Assembly (NCBI GenBank): GCA_949592205.1
Contig: CATIUR010000003.1
Coordinates: 143,507,259-143,571,258 of the forward strand
Direction of reading: 5' to 3'
Origin: Helichrysum umbraculigerum
Lineage: Eukaryota > Streptophyta > Magnoliopsida > Asterales > Asteraceae
DNA length: 64,000 nucleotides
Positions 11,924 to 24,920 of the stretch are shown piece after piece. Positions within the stretch are counted from its first letter, which is position 1. Every line of letters starts with the position of its first letter. The notes below the pieces were generated by a model. It worked only from the letters and a program-made list of their open reading frames with translations. It searched no databases and was not told the origin of the DNA. Made by a program: the position numbers and the translations under genes.

Positions 11924-12245
11924 TATGTCTCTATTAACTAATTTTTCTTATTACATGTTCAAGTTTTTTAATTTCCCTAACTAGTATTTTTATTGTTGTT
12001 ATCTTTATTATTTGGGTTATTTACTATAAAATGTATTAGAAACACGATTAAAAAAAGTCAACTTCTCATATATTATATTACAATTATTAATTTTCATCTT
12101 TCTATTGACTTCAAGCAAACACCAGTTTAAATTTTGTTATTACTATAAATGCATAAAAAAAGGGATTATCTAACTTGTGCCCTAATTTTTTTTTTTTTTT
12201 CTTTTTTGAGAGCATTTTCAGTGGACACACTTTTCAGTATAGAAG

Positions 12246-14147
12246 ATGGAAAGAGCATACGAAGAAGGAGAATGGAGAAAAGTGGAGTATAGGAAATCAA
12301 GGACTGCAAAACAGAATCAAAATGCTGGAATAAGAAGCACTTATCTAGTCACCCATCGTGAAATAACAACGTTTTTTGTGAGTAACATCCCAGAGGAGAT
12401 CACTAGTAAGCAACTATGGACGGTGTGCAAACATCTAGGGACACTTGCAGATGTTTTTATCCCGAATAAAAAGGATAAAAATGGAGGCAGATTTGCATTC
12501 GTAAGGTTTAAAAGAGTTAGCTACGTCGATGAGATGGAAAGAGCAATAGGAAACATCAAGATAGGTGGAGCAAAATTGTCGGCAAACCTAGCCAGATTTG
12601 ATGTTAGAGGAAACAAAGTGGAGAAGGAAATATGTAAGCAACATAAAGAAGAAAACAGAAGACATACTACACAAGAATTCCAACATATAAATTAAAATCT
12701 CTCTTTCAAGGAAGCACTCATTGGGGGAAATAGAAATGGTATCAAGGTAATGGCGGTGGGGGAGTCCAAGTTAATGAAGTATTGCAAAGGAAAATCACTA
12801 GTAGGGGAAGTGAAATCAATTGACATATTACAAGAACTGGACAAGTATATGGAAAGGGTAAGCAAAGGCCGAATGGAAATCAGATACTTGGGAGGCTTTA
12901 AAGTTATGATTACTTTTGAGTCAGATTGTGAAGCTAAAGATATTCTTGACAAAGATGAAATCTGGGGCAATTTTTTTGCATCTTTAGTAACATGGAATGG
13001 TCAGGTAATTAACATGGAAAGGATTGCATGGTTTAACATATTTGGTGTTCCTCCACAAGCGTGGGATACAGATATCTTTTTACAAATCGGTAGTTCACTA
13101 GGCAGAATTACTTTTCTGTGTGAAGCGGACATTAACGACGCAGACCTTTCAAGAAAGAAGATCGGAATAACAATGAATGTTGGAGACACCATCAACCCAT
13201 TCTGCGTTGTCAAATGGAAAGGCAGGGGATATAATGTCTATCTTCAAGAATGTTGTGAGGATTGGATCCCGGATTTCCTTAAAGCAACGTCATCATGCAA
13301 GTCTAGCCACGGTCGGTCATCGTCGGAAAATCTCATGGGTCACCGGAATGATGAACATGAAGATGAAACGTCTTCCGGAAAGCTGAAGAGTCAGGAACGT
13401 TAAGAGTCGGCCTGGGAAATCGAGACCCCAATTAATGAAAATTCTGTTAATTTGGTAGAAGGAAAAACTGATCATAACCCTAGAAAAGAAAAGGTGATAC
13501 CTGTGTATGGTGACAACTTTGGTGGGCCGAATTATAAGAGCCCAAACAAGAAAACAGATAATGGGGCTTCGTTGGGCCTTTACTCCTCAATTCCAACATG
13601 GATAAATTATAATGAGTCCAACCCAAATAAATCCCCTACTGTGAATGATTCGGATCCATTTGGCCTTAACGATTAAATTTTCAATTTAGGTAAGGATAAT
13701 AATAAAAAACGGAAGAGGATAAGAAACTCATATTCTAAATCTTCAGTTAGGGATAAGAGAACAGCATATGTCGGGGTTTTGGAAGCGGACGGATCCAGAT
13801 GTATAAAAAGAAGAAGAGACTCGGTTCTGCCACAGGAAGAAAATGGTGCATTTAATCAAGATAAAAACACATACCTGGATGAAGAATTAAAGGGGAAATC
13901 AAACTATATGAAATCCAAAAGTGAAAGTGTAGATTTAAATCGGACTCCTAGAAGGGAAGGATGTATATACGATATGAATGGAGAAAAGGAAAGTGATGAA
14001 GGTGGAACAAATCATAATCAAGTAAACCTGGAAAAGGAAGTTCAAGACACTATAGAGATTGGAAGATGCGTTGGTATGGATTTGAGTGGCTACGAAAGCA
14101 ATGTCAGATCGATTATACTTGGGGAAGGCGTTAACAAAGGTATGTAA
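12246..14147 (+). pseudogene. LINE ORF1, RRM-containing RNA-binding protein with three nonsense codons
   Basis: One continuous reading frame (starting MERAYEEGEW) broken by in-frame TAA stops at 12693-12695, 13401-13403 and 13674-13676. Near residues 40-110 is an RNA-recognition motif with RNP2 (FFVSNI) and RNP1 (GRFAFVRF), as in plant L1 ORF1 proteins that coat LINE RNA. The next segment (12750-13400) resembles the DUF4283-type domain of these proteins. The tail is polar and charged. The terminal TAA overlaps the ORF2 start in a TAATG arrangement at 14145-14149. Confidence 0.82.
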
Positions 14148-17100
14148 TGGATTTTTTGACCTTAAACATTAGGGGAATAAAAGATTCAAGAAAAGTGGAT
14201 TGGGTCAGGGAATTGGTGATGTCCAAGAAAATAGGTTTTCTATGCTTGCAGGAAACCCATTACAATAATTTTCTTGCTGAATTTGTAAGTAACCTTTGGG
14301 GGAAAAATAAGTTTGATTTTGCGGAAGTTGAAGCACAGGGTAAATCAGGGGGGATTCTCAGTACTTGGGACACATCCAAATTTAAACTCAGGAATGTTGT
14401 GAAAAATCAAAATGTCTTAATAGTTTCTGGCTTTCTCTGCGGGGATGCATCTCCAATAAACATCGCCAACATATATGCGCCTCAAACAATTAAGGAGAAA
14501 TTAAAACTCTGGGAGTTTTTGGGTAATTTTTGTGAATCTATGACTGGCCTTTGGGTATTGTTGGGGGATTTTAACAAAGTAAGGTTCCCGTCTGATAGAA
14601 AAAATTCAGTGTTTAATAAAAGGGGGGCAAGGGTTTTTAACAACTTCATTGAAGAGGCAAAATTAATGGAATACAATATGGGGGGGGGGGTATAAATTCA
14701 CTTTTTCCTTAGAAAATGGTTCTAAAATGAGCAAAATTGATCGCATTCTGGTTTGCCCCTCATTTATGGATCGCTGGCCCAATGCAAAGCTGATGGATCT
14801 TCCAAAAAAATGGTCAGACCACCATCCCTTGTTTCTTAGTGTCAAAAAGAAGGACTACGGGCCAAAACCTTTTAGATTATTTACATCTTGGATGACAAAA
14901 AATGGGTTCGACGAGGTTGTAAATGGGGCATATAGCAAGTCGGTTAAAAAAGGCAGAGTGGACTGCATGTTGCACTCCAAACTTAAAAATGTAAAGGAGG
15001 CGATTCAGGAGTGGTATGACAAAGAAAAACAGAAAACAGGTAAAAGGGTACTTGATTTGGAAAGTCTACCGGAAGAAATAGAACACACGGCTGAGAAGAG
15101 AGCTCTATCTGATGATGAAATCAGCGAGAAAGTGAAGGCGAAAAATGTATTAATGAAAATAGAAGATGATAAAAGACAAGATTTGAAGCAAAGATCGAGA
15201 GTGACTTGGGCAATTGAAGGGGATGAGAATTCCTCCTTTTTCCACGGGTGCATAAATGCTAGAATTAAGAGCAACAATATTAACGGCATTTGGGTGGATG
15301 ATAAATAGGTAGACGACCCATGGAATAAAAAAAGAAGCTGTCTCTTTTTTTACAAATAAATTCAATGAACCAATGAAATCCCGTCCAAGTTTCAAGATGG
15401 AAGTCTCAGAAACACTCTCATGTAATGATGCTGGTGACATTATCTCCCCATTCAGTAAGAAAGAAGTAAAAGATGCAATCTGGGAATGCGGTAGTAATAA
15501 AGCTCCATGCCCCGATGGATTCAACTTTGCTTTCATAAAGCGATTTTGGGGGCTAATTCAAGATGATGTAATGCATATGATGGAAGTTTTCCATAGAGAT
15601 GGATCTATCGGTAAGGTATGCAATTCTTCTTTCTATACGCTCATACCTAAATCTTGCGACCCAATGTACTTTAATGACTTCAGGCCCATATCTTTTGTCG
15701 GATTCATTTCAAAATTGATCTCAAAAGTTTTAGCAAATAGATTAAAAAAAGTCATTGGGTCTTTAGTGTCTGAAACTCAGACTGCTTTTTTGGAAAGGAG
15801 GAGTATACTTGATGGGCCTTTGGTGGTAAACGAAATCATCTCTTGGGCTAAAAAAGCTAAATACGAGGCTGTTTTGCTTAAAATAGACTTTAATAAAGCT
15901 TTTGATTCTCTGAGTTGGTGTTTTATTGATTCGATAATGGAGCAAATGGGTTTCCCTCAAAAATGGAGACAGTGGATTACAGGTATATTATCTTCTTCCT
16001 CCGCCTCTGTTTTAATTAACAGATCTCCTACAAAAGTTTTTGAATGCTCTAGGGGTGTTAGACAAGGGGATCCTCTTTCCCCTTTTCTTTTTATCATTGC
16101 TATGGAGGCTTTAAATTCCATATTTGTTAAGGCTAAAAACCTGGGCATATTAAGGGGCATCCGTCTCCCAAATAATGGCCCTATTGTCACCCATTTTATG
16201 TTTGCGGATGATCTTATTGTTCTTGGTGAGTGGTCGGTTGTTAATGTATTAAACATTATGAGATTGATGAGATGTTTCTCCTTAGTATCAGGGCTGGAAA
16301 TAAATGTATCTAAAAGCAACATATTTGGACTTAATGTTGAACAAGGAAAGGTTTCTCAAACGGCTGGGCAGATTGGGTGTAGGGTTGGGCATTTACCATT
16401 TGAATATCTTGGGCTAAAGATGGGTGCAAATATGAATAGATGTAAAAATTGGTCAGAGATTATCGATATTTTTAATTCCATATTGTCATCTTGGAAAGCA
16501 AGTAGGCTATCTCTGGCTGGGTGGGTGACACTTATAAAATCGGTTCTTGATAGACTCCCCGTGTATCATTTCTCTTTATTTAAGGCTCCATCTAAAGTTA
16601 TTGATACACTGGAAAAAATCAGGAGGAAGTTTCTATGGGGTGGGAATGAAAACAAATCGAAAATAAATTGGGTTTCGTGGTCAAGAGTGATAGCTACAAA
16701 AGACGAGGGTGGTCTTGGGTTAGGTTCTCTTAAACACATTAATATCAGCCTTATGTTGAAATGGTGGTGGAGATTCCAACAGGAATCTGTGATACCCAGA
16801 CAAAAATGACCCAAATTTTCGTCCGAATTTAAACTTTTTAATTCGAATATTATATATATAAGCATATATATATATAACGTTAAGCGATTACTAAAATCAT
16901 TCTCGAGCAATCTGAAAATACTCAGAGACTGCGAAACAAAAAGTTAGTACAAAATATCCCCAACCGAAATATTATTGATAGATATAATATTTGTGTACTC
17001 AGAAAATTATTTAAATACAATTTGGATACAGAAAACTATCCGTATATTTTAAGTAAAACAATGATACAATTTTATGTCTCCGTAAAAACCTTTTTATAAA

Positions 17101-17651
17101 ACATTTCAATTAAAAATATAAACGATTATATTTTTAGAAATTTATCATTTGAAAACATTATACTACATAACGATCGGGTACGCGAACACGGGGCAAAAAA
17201 TACTACCAACCCTCAATTATTGGAGGCCGGTTATATCAACCGACCCCCAATAATGTAACACACACACACATACTCGATCTCTTTCTCTGCTCTCTCTCGT
17301 TCCCTCTCAATTCAACAACCACAAGAACAACAACAACATCAGTAACAATCATCATCATCATCTAGCTCCTTGATCATCATCATCATCGTGATCCTCATCA
17401 TCACCATACGTTTCGTTTTCAAAATTGTAAGGAAATCTTTCACTTTTTCTCTAACTTTTAAGTTTATATAGCTTATAAACATGTATTTGTGTTCTATAAA
17501 CGAATTATATCCAATAGATTGTTTCCCCATCATTATCCTGTGTTTTTGATACGAACAGAGCCTGAAAAAAGCCCAGATCCGGCGGATCAGTCCAAAACCT
17601 GCTTTTTTACTTGATCCGGCATGATCCGGCAGATCTCCAGGACCTTAATTT

Positions 17652-17784
17652 ACACTAGGTGCATAATGGAAAACTAGGTGCATAATGGAAAAACTAGGTG
17701 CATAATCGAAAACTAGATGCATAATGGAAAAACTAGGTGCATAATGGAAAACTAGGTGCATAATGGTTTGAACTAGATGCATAA
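17652..17784 (+). repeat. minisatellite, 7 units of about 18-20 bp
   Basis: Seven copies of AACTAGGTGCATAATGG, with variants in GGTG/GATG and a slightly different spacer, inside the solo LTR. Confidence 0.9.
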
Positions 17785-18023
17785 CGCGTAGTAACTATAT
17801 AGAGAGTCACTAAATGATATGGAAAACATTTAGAACGGATAAAAATACTTTTATACAAACTATGTTTTGGTATGTATATACGTATATGTATAAATTTACG
17901 ATAACTATATATATATATATATATATATACGAAATCAACATTCGTAACAAACAAATTATGTTTTTGAAAAGACAACTACAATTATATGTATATATATATA
18001 TACATATATTCAAGGACGACAAG

Positions 18024-20171
18024 TATAACGCCCCTCATTTTTACAAAACAATATTAAATTAATAATACGGAAGCGTAGTAACTTAAAACACATCATTCAT
18101 TTACAGCATCATAATTAAATTTCATAAACAGTTCATAGTTTTAGTCATACTAGTTCAAAACTATTTAACCACATCTTAAATGGGGCATTATATAAAACCA
18201 ACTTGATTAGTACAAAACATTATCAGAGTAGCATGCTGTCAAGACATTCCCAGCTCCTAAAGCATCGACTTCCTGCTACCCATCTATCCAAAATATAATC
18301 TGCAGGAAGTAGAGAGGAGGGATTAGCACATAGCTAAGTGAGTGAGTTCATCACACAACATCCAACTTAGCAATAATCACTTAATTACTTAAATCAACAA
18401 CACAATAATGAAGATCGGCGGCTCTGGGGATAACCATAAACCCGGGTGGCTCCCCAAGAACACTTATCCAACCTATCCGTATGGCCATAACGGACGAGAC
18501 CGATAGCTAGTGGTTATCCTACTCAGATACAGTTCAATACACACAACAAATGAAGTAAATCCCTGTATCATTCACACGATAACCAACTAGCCCAACCAAC
18601 AGTTCAACAACTCGTTGACCTCATTAACAACTGATGCCCGACGGCCACACATAGCACATTGAGTGAAAATCAACAAGGTATATTAAATAAGCAACAACAA
18701 CACATCTACGCCTATTCATTGTAATCCAATGATTACAACTAAATTCAATGGTGAGCTCTGAATCCACTCACCGATACCTCGGTAGCCACAACTCGGATTC
18801 CAGGTGCTACTTATCTTTTGGAGGATCTAAGAATTAACAACCAACACACATTAGTACTTTGCCTAATAATTTGTAAATATCAAAATGGGCATTTTTATAA
18901 AAATGCCACTATAGCATCCAATAAGTGCCACTAAAGGCATTTAATATACAATACTCACTTGATTCAAAACATCTTTGTTAAGTCCCGTAACTCATTTAAA
19001 ATGTTCACGTTATAACGTATTTTTCAGTCAAAAGTGCCACTAAAATACCCCTTAAGTGCCACTATAGGTATATGAAATAAAAAGTGCCACTATAAACACC
19101 ACATTCTAAACACTTATGCATTTTTGAAATTTGCAAAATCCATCAGAATTAAACATGCAAATGCGATCCGGACAAGGCATGGTGGGATCGCGTTCTTAAG
19201 TGAAAAAATATTCTGTAACCGAAAATCACTAGCAAACGCGATCCGGATAATAGGCCTGGATCGCGTTTCCAAGGCCAAAACTCAACTGAGACATTTTATA
19301 ACTAGGGAACGCGATCCGGAAACATTGCCGGGATCGCGTTCAGCTGTTTTCCAGCTCAAGAACAAACTTGCAACCACATTTCAGCTCGACCCAAATTTCA
19401 CAAAAACCACATTTCCAAGTATCAAATCGACAACAATGATCATTTTAACACCACAATAACTTTCTATTGCATCTAATAACATCAAACAATAACAACTAAC
19501 ATCAAGAACCTCTATTTTCATGTGAAAATCATGTAACCCATTTAGGGTTTTCATCTGGTTCTAATTATAGCTCAAGAACATGGATTTGATCCAGATAACT
19601 AGTCAAGAATCATCACCTATCATCATATATCACAAGCAATTACCATATAATTCAAATATTCAATCAATTCATCACTTATGCATCAAATTTAACACATGAG
19701 CTTATGAGATACTTACTTACAATAGTTGGATGAACAAAATGGTAGATGATAGAAGATGATGATGATTATGATGATGAGATGCACCACTTCAATTCGCACT
19801 TCATGTTTGATGATTAAATCTTTGATTTAGGTTAGGGTTTTTGTGTGTGTTTTAGCTTGAAAGAAATAAGAAGAAATTGGTAAAGTGATAAAGAAAAAGG
19901 TCGACCATCTATTTTAACCAACACACTTATTGGGTAATTTAATACCCGTTCTAAATCTATTGTCTGAAACCTAAAATACTAATCGCGAGGAATTTATTTT
20001 ATTGTACCTTCATCTTTAATTAATTAAACCAAGCAACATTTTATTTACCACAATAAATCCTAAGACCTATTTCACCAGTTTCACAATAAACAAATAATTA
20101 CAATAACATTTAAAACAATTTATTATTAAATTTAAATAGAAAAATACCAGGCCACTAAAGAGGGTGTTACA
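18024..20171 (-). mobile_element. solo LTR, minus strand, 2148 bp
   Basis: On the plus strand it starts TATAACGCCCCTC and ends GAGGGTGTTACA, i.e. TGTAACACCCTC...GTTATA on its own strand. It is flanked by ACAAG at 18019-18023 and 20172-20176. It is related to the LARD LTR at 22687: both share the GCGGCTCTGGGGATAACC block and the end structure. It also carries the GCGATCC hairpin array found in element B. The 111-codon frame at 19124-19459 is a shadow of that array. Confidence 0.88.
19160..19340 (-). repeat. array of 3 GCGATCC/GGATCGC inverted repeats
   Basis: Three hairpin units, each with arms close to AACGCGATCC and GGATCGCGTT around a loop of about 13-16 nt. They lie about 830-1010 bp from the LTR start. 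The same arm sequence occurs four times in the LTRs of element B. Confidence 0.85.
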
Positions 20172-21018
20172 ACAAGTAATATATATAAGAATATATATAT
20201 TCAACTAATAAGTATATCGATATATATACTTACGTGCAACGAATGATTTATTAAACGTACACTTACAATTATATAATATCGCGTGTATAGGACATTAGGA
20301 GATTACGTTGGTACACACGCGCACTTTAGGGTTGCTTGCTCTTCAGGTGAGTCTCAGAGCCCCTTTTTACTATTTTACTGTTTTGGGGGAGATGCATTAC
20401 TTGTTTTACTTGAATACATGTACAAATGTATTGATTACTTACTTGTACTTACTGTGTTACAAACTTACAAACAAAGTACTTTACTGGTTTACAAACTTAC
20501 AGATTACTACTTTACGACCTTTGGGGTTTACTACTTTACAGAGTTACTACTCCATGAACTTACTACTTTACCAAGGAACTACTTTACTACTGTACAAACT
20601 TAGTGACTCACTGTTTTACTACGATACTGATACTTTGCTACTTTACAAATGAAGTGAGCCACTGTTTTACTACGTTACTGATTTACTACTTTACCACTGT
20701 ACAAACATACAAACTTGCTGTTCTACTACGACACTAAATTACTACTTACTGGTATATAAAATTGCATGAGTTTCCGTTTAATCCAATGAAGGCCTCTGAA
20801 ATCATAGTAGTTAATTATTCGATAAGCGCGAGTTTTAGTATATGGATCCATATGGGACTGACAATCCCCACCTAGGGTGGTAGCGCCACCACAAACCGTA
20901 CTCGTATAAACAGGTGTTTTCTACTCGTTACATATGAGTGATTTTGGGTTTCACTCACGAGGGGCAAAATTAAGGTTAAGCTTCGACTATGATGGCTCAT
21001 GGCAAGATAGACCGACCT

Positions 21019-21400
21019 TACTTACTTAATTACCTGTGTGTAATTGGAATTACTTACTTAATTACCTGTGTGTAATTGGAACTACTTACTTAATTACCGG
21101 TGTGTAATTGAACTTGCTTACTTAATCACCGGTGTGTGATTGATACGAACTTACTTAATTACCTGTGTGTAATTGGAACTACTTACTTAATTACCGGTGT
21201 GTAATTGAACTTGCTTACTTAATCACCGGTGTGTGATTGATACGAACTTACTTAATTACCTGTGTGTAATTGGAACTACTTACTTAATTACCGGTGTGTA
21301 ATTGAACTTGCTTACTTAATCACCGGTGTGTGATTGATACGAACTTACTTAATTACCTGTGTATAATTGATACTTACTTACTTAATTACATTGTGTAATT
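21019..21400 (+). repeat. 97-bp higher-order tandem repeat built from small inverted repeats
   Basis: A 97-bp unit repeats with exact spacing (GATACGAAC at 21142, 21239, 21336). Each unit has three subunits of about 32 bp, and each subunit is an inverted repeat such as AATTACCGGTGTGTAATT or AATCACCGGTGTGTGATT. Confidence 0.88.
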
Positions 21401-22686
21401 GTTACTATTGTTACAAACCTGTGAGATTCACCAACCTTTTGGTTGACGTTTTTAGTAATGCATTCTCAGGTACACAGCAACAGTAGGGTTGCTCAGTAAG
21501 GATGCCCAGCAGGACTGCTTGATAGCTTGAGTCGCATGCATACATACTTGGAGATTTTATTACATTACTTTTGTACTAACCGTTATGTTTTAAAATCTCT
21601 AGATACTACTAGCTGAACTCCAAGCTATGTAAACTTTTGAAAACTTATACAATGTAATGTATTTTCTCAAACGTCTCATTTAGAGTCGTTTACTATTAAT
21701 CTTGGTGTTTGATATTTGATTAGTGGCACCCAAAACTCGCTTCCGCAAAGCATTAAATTTGGGGGTGTCACAGAATCAAATACTATTTGGAAGCAAGCTG
21801 TGAATGCAATTTTATTGGAGTAAGGATAAATGCTCGTTGGTTCCCTTCAAAAGAGGTTTTTCGAGTCCATGGGTTAACATTTGTAAGGTTCAAAAAGAAC
21901 TAACAGCCTTAAACATTGATGCTTCACGGTTATTTGTCTTTGAAAATGGAATATGTTATTGGAAAGGGGATGTATCAGGTAAGTTCTCCGTCGCCTCGAC
22001 CAGGAGCTTAATATTAAATGCATATCCTAGAGCTAAAGAATTCCATTTTACTTGGAATAAATGGATTCCTGGAAAAGTTAATCTTTTTGTCTAGAGAGCT
22101 GAAATGGGTCGTTTACCTACGAAATCAGCTTTGCAAAAAAGGCAAATTCAGGTCTCTTCTACTCTATGTTGTTTGTGTAATCAATTTGAGGAAACTGTTG
22201 AACATTTACTGATATCATGCGATTATGCTAACATGTTGTGGTGTTTTATAAGCTCATGGTGTAAAATAAATCCTATTCTTGCTTTCTCGGTCAGGGACAT
22301 TATATGTCATTCGGACATGGAACATAATATTAAAAAAGCACAGGCCATCCAAGCAATTCTGCTCACCGCCTGCTGGTGCATATGGAAATCTAGAAAAGAG
22401 GTATGCTTTAATGGAGCTATCCCATCTTGGCAAAGGTTAAAAGAGGAGGTGCAAAGCTACAGCTTCCTATGGATAAAGAAGCAATGGTGTGAATTCAATC
22501 TTCAAAATCACATTCTTGGAACAAACAAGGTATAATCCGTATGACAGCCTCTGAAGTTCTTGTTGAAGGCTTTTTCAGTCCTAGTTCAATGTAGTAGAGG
22601 TACATGCTGCTGTACGAGATGATGGCCTGCTGGCCTGTAATAGCTTCTGTCCTGGAGGGTGTTGCTGCTACTCATAGATAACATAA

Positions 22687-24858
22687 TGTAACACCCAGTT
22701 CTCGGGTCTAGTAGTATTTTATATTTTCTGACTGTGAATTATTATTAAGTGTGTCAGAAAATAGGTGTGTTGTATTATTTGAAATAAATAGTGATAATAG
22801 TCGAATAATTTATTGTGACTAATAAATTATTGGTTGTTTTAATTTTATTTAGTTGACGGTAAAATAAAATAGTGTTCCCTCGCAAATGATTTTTAAGTTC
22901 CAGACAACGATAAATACGGGGAATGAAAATTAACCAATTATATGTTATACTCTATTTTGAGTCGGTTTATAACTTTCATCATATATCTATATACATACAT
23001 ATGTACGTACATATACATACATACATAAACATATAAACCCTAGATCAATTCCTAAAATCCTTTCACAACACTAAATTGAAGATGCCAAATCCGAATTTAA
23101 GCTTCAAGAACATGGATTATCACTCTCTAATCCTTCTACTCATCTTGTAAGTCTTGATTACTTGATTCTCATAAACCTATGAAATGGGGTTTTGTGTACA
23201 TGATGAAATTAGGATGAGTAATGCTAAATTGAAGCTTGTAATGATGAAATAATTGTTAGTTGATATCTAATTCATGATTTGTAGTTGAAAATCTAACCTA
23301 GAAATGATATAAATGAATGATGATCATGAGTTAAGATATGGGTTAGTTGATAATTCATGAATTAAAGCTTGTAATCATGTTATAATGATTAGTTGATGCT
23401 TAAATGATGATTAGTATCTAAACCTTAAGCTAGAAATGGTAAAATTAAATGATGATCATGAAGAAAGTTTGGGTTTAGTTAATTATTCATGAAGTAAAGC
23501 TTGTGGTTATGTGAGGCTTGTTGATTTATGTTTAATACATGATTATAATCTAAGCCTAACATTTGATTGAAGGAAATGATTATGTGTTCTTGAGGTTAAT
23601 GATGAATTTGATGATGATCATGGATTATATGATCAAATTAGCATTGGTTATAGCTAAGAACACTTAATCGATGATTAAAGATGATTGTGTGAATTTAATT
23701 GTTAAGTATTCATTAAATCAAATATTGTGGTTTTGATGAATTCATGAAATGAGGTTAATCACCTTAGTAATGGTTTAACCATGTTGATTAGTGATAATCA
23801 AAGTAGATTAATGTGATAAGAGGGTTATTTATAACCTTGGTGTGATCGGTGTTAAAGTAATGTAAGTTAATAATCATATTATGATTGAATTTGGAAAGTG
23901 AATATTATGATCATTAATCATGACTAAGTGATAAGTTATTGATGTAATTACAATTGTAAGATATTGGATTGATTTGAGACAAGTTACTAACTTGTGTTAT
24001 TCTATTGTAATTCCAGATAAACAGAAGACTCAGTGACATTAGACTACTGAGTGGACAACTGAGGTATTCGGTGAGTGGATTTCTAATCCTCAGCGTAACT
24101 TGGTTGTAACAAGTTTGGTTACAACAAGTAACGTATTATTACTTTATCAGTTGCATTGATGATTATGTTGATAGTAATAATATTGTTGATATGTTGAATA
24201 GTTGAATATGTGACTTATTGATTACGTGATCACTTGAATTATTTGGCCTTCGGGCATCAGTTGTTAATGAGGCAACGAGTTGTTGAACTGTTGGTTGGGC
24301 TAGTTGGTTATCCAAAGTTTAACACACCTCCTGTGTTAGTTGAAGATAATCACTAGCTATCGGTCTCGTCCGTAGGGCCATACGGTTAGGTTGGATAAGT
24401 GTTCTTGGGGAGCCACCCGGGTTTATGGTTATCCCCAGAGCCGCCGATCCTCATTATGGTGTTGTTGATTAGTTGATGAGTTGTATTGTGTACTTGCTTG
24501 TTGTAGTGTTAAGTGTTGTACACAAGGTTGTTGAGCTAAGTTATGATGTTGATTAGTTATCTGCTCACTTAGCGTTATGCTAATCCCCCACATTAACCCT
24601 TCTTGCAGATTTCGGTTAGAATGATGGGTGTGCAAGAAGTTGAGCTAGCAGGAATGTTTGACCACGAGGCAATACTCTGATAATGGATTTGTATAATATA
24701 ATGTTTTAAAATGTTTTATATAACACCTCGGTTGAATAAATTATGTTTTGAAAAGGTTGAATTTTATAAGTTGATAAAACAATGTAAATTATCACTATCT
24801 ATTTGGACTTACGCTTCCGATTGACTATATCTAAACTAGTTAAATGAGGGGTGTTATA
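22687..24858 (+). repeat. 5' LTR of the LARD
   Basis: Starts TGTAACACCC and ends GGGTGTTATA. Intron-like signals: GTAAGT at 23147, acceptor to 24016, mini-exon 24017-24070, GTGAGT at 24071, acceptor to 24608. Confidence 0.95.
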
Positions 24859-24861
24859 AGT

Positions 24862-24874
24862 TGGTATCAGAGCA
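24862..24874 (+). other. primer-binding site (tRNA-iMet) of the LARD
   Basis: TGGTATCAGAGCA, complementary to the 3' end of initiator methionine tRNA, 3 nt after the LTR. Confidence 0.93.
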
Positions 24875-24875
24875 T

Positions 24876-24920
24876 AGGTTTGGGTGAATTGAACATTGCA
24901 ATGTGTTCAATCCCAAATCT
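24876..24920 (+). promoter_or_regulatory. hairpin just after the primer site, candidate packaging signal
   Basis: AGGTTTGGG and then GAATTGAACA pair with TGTTCAATCCCAAATCT further on. Element B has nearly the same sequence at the same place, and element C has a different stem sequence that still pairs. Function is inferred from position and structural conservation. Confidence 0.5.

Larger units (their letters stand above)
16788..21772 (+). mobile_element. solo LTR (chromovirus-like), itself carrying a nested solo LTR
   Basis: Begins TGTGATACCC, ends GGGTGTCACA, and is flanked by the 5-bp duplication GAATC (16783-16787 and 21773-21777). It lies inside LINE ORF2. There is no second copy of the ends, no primer-binding site and no coding region, so it is the product of LTR-LTR recombination. 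Without the nested element it is about 2.83 kb. It contains TA runs, a 7-unit minisatellite, a TTACTACTTTAC-rich stretch (about 20370-20760) and a 97-bp higher-order array. Confidence 0.88.
14147..22535 (+). pseudogene. LINE ORF2 (endonuclease / reverse transcriptase), broken and interrupted
   Basis: Starts MDFLTLNIRG at 14147. The APE-type endonuclease shows LQETH, NIYAP, LLGDFN and, after a frame change, SKIDRI and SDHHP. The reverse transcriptase at 15373-16787 shows KIDFNKAFDSL, RQGDPLSPFLF and the catalytic MFADD box near 16200. The zinc-binding RVT tail is at 21778-22535, with WNKWIPGK and CCLCNQFEETVEHLLISC. Lesions seen: a frame change at an 11-G run (14680-14690); a TAG at about 15306 followed by a frame change in an A-run near 15330; the LTR inserted after 16787; further stops near 21822; and a TAG at 22092-22094 where the family usually has Trp. 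No active protein can be made. Confidence 0.9.

Noticed and set aside
17200..17420. Short palindrome or repeat clusters as a CRISPR array
   Set aside because: Repeats here are CA, CT and CAT microsatellite-like leader sequence in a plant LTR; no regular repeat-spacer structure occurs anywhere in the window.
17810..18062. Small Tyr/Ile-rich frames on both strands
   Set aside because: They translate TA microsatellites.
20283..20652. Overlapping 106- and 114-codon frames
   Set aside because: Produced by the TTACTACTTTAC-rich repeat of the solo LTR; Tyr/Thr/Leu-only translations.
24429..24635. Minus-strand 68-codon frame, repeated identically at 30736-30942
   Set aside because: It lies in the two LTRs of the LARD and is identical only because the LTRs are young; no domain is present.
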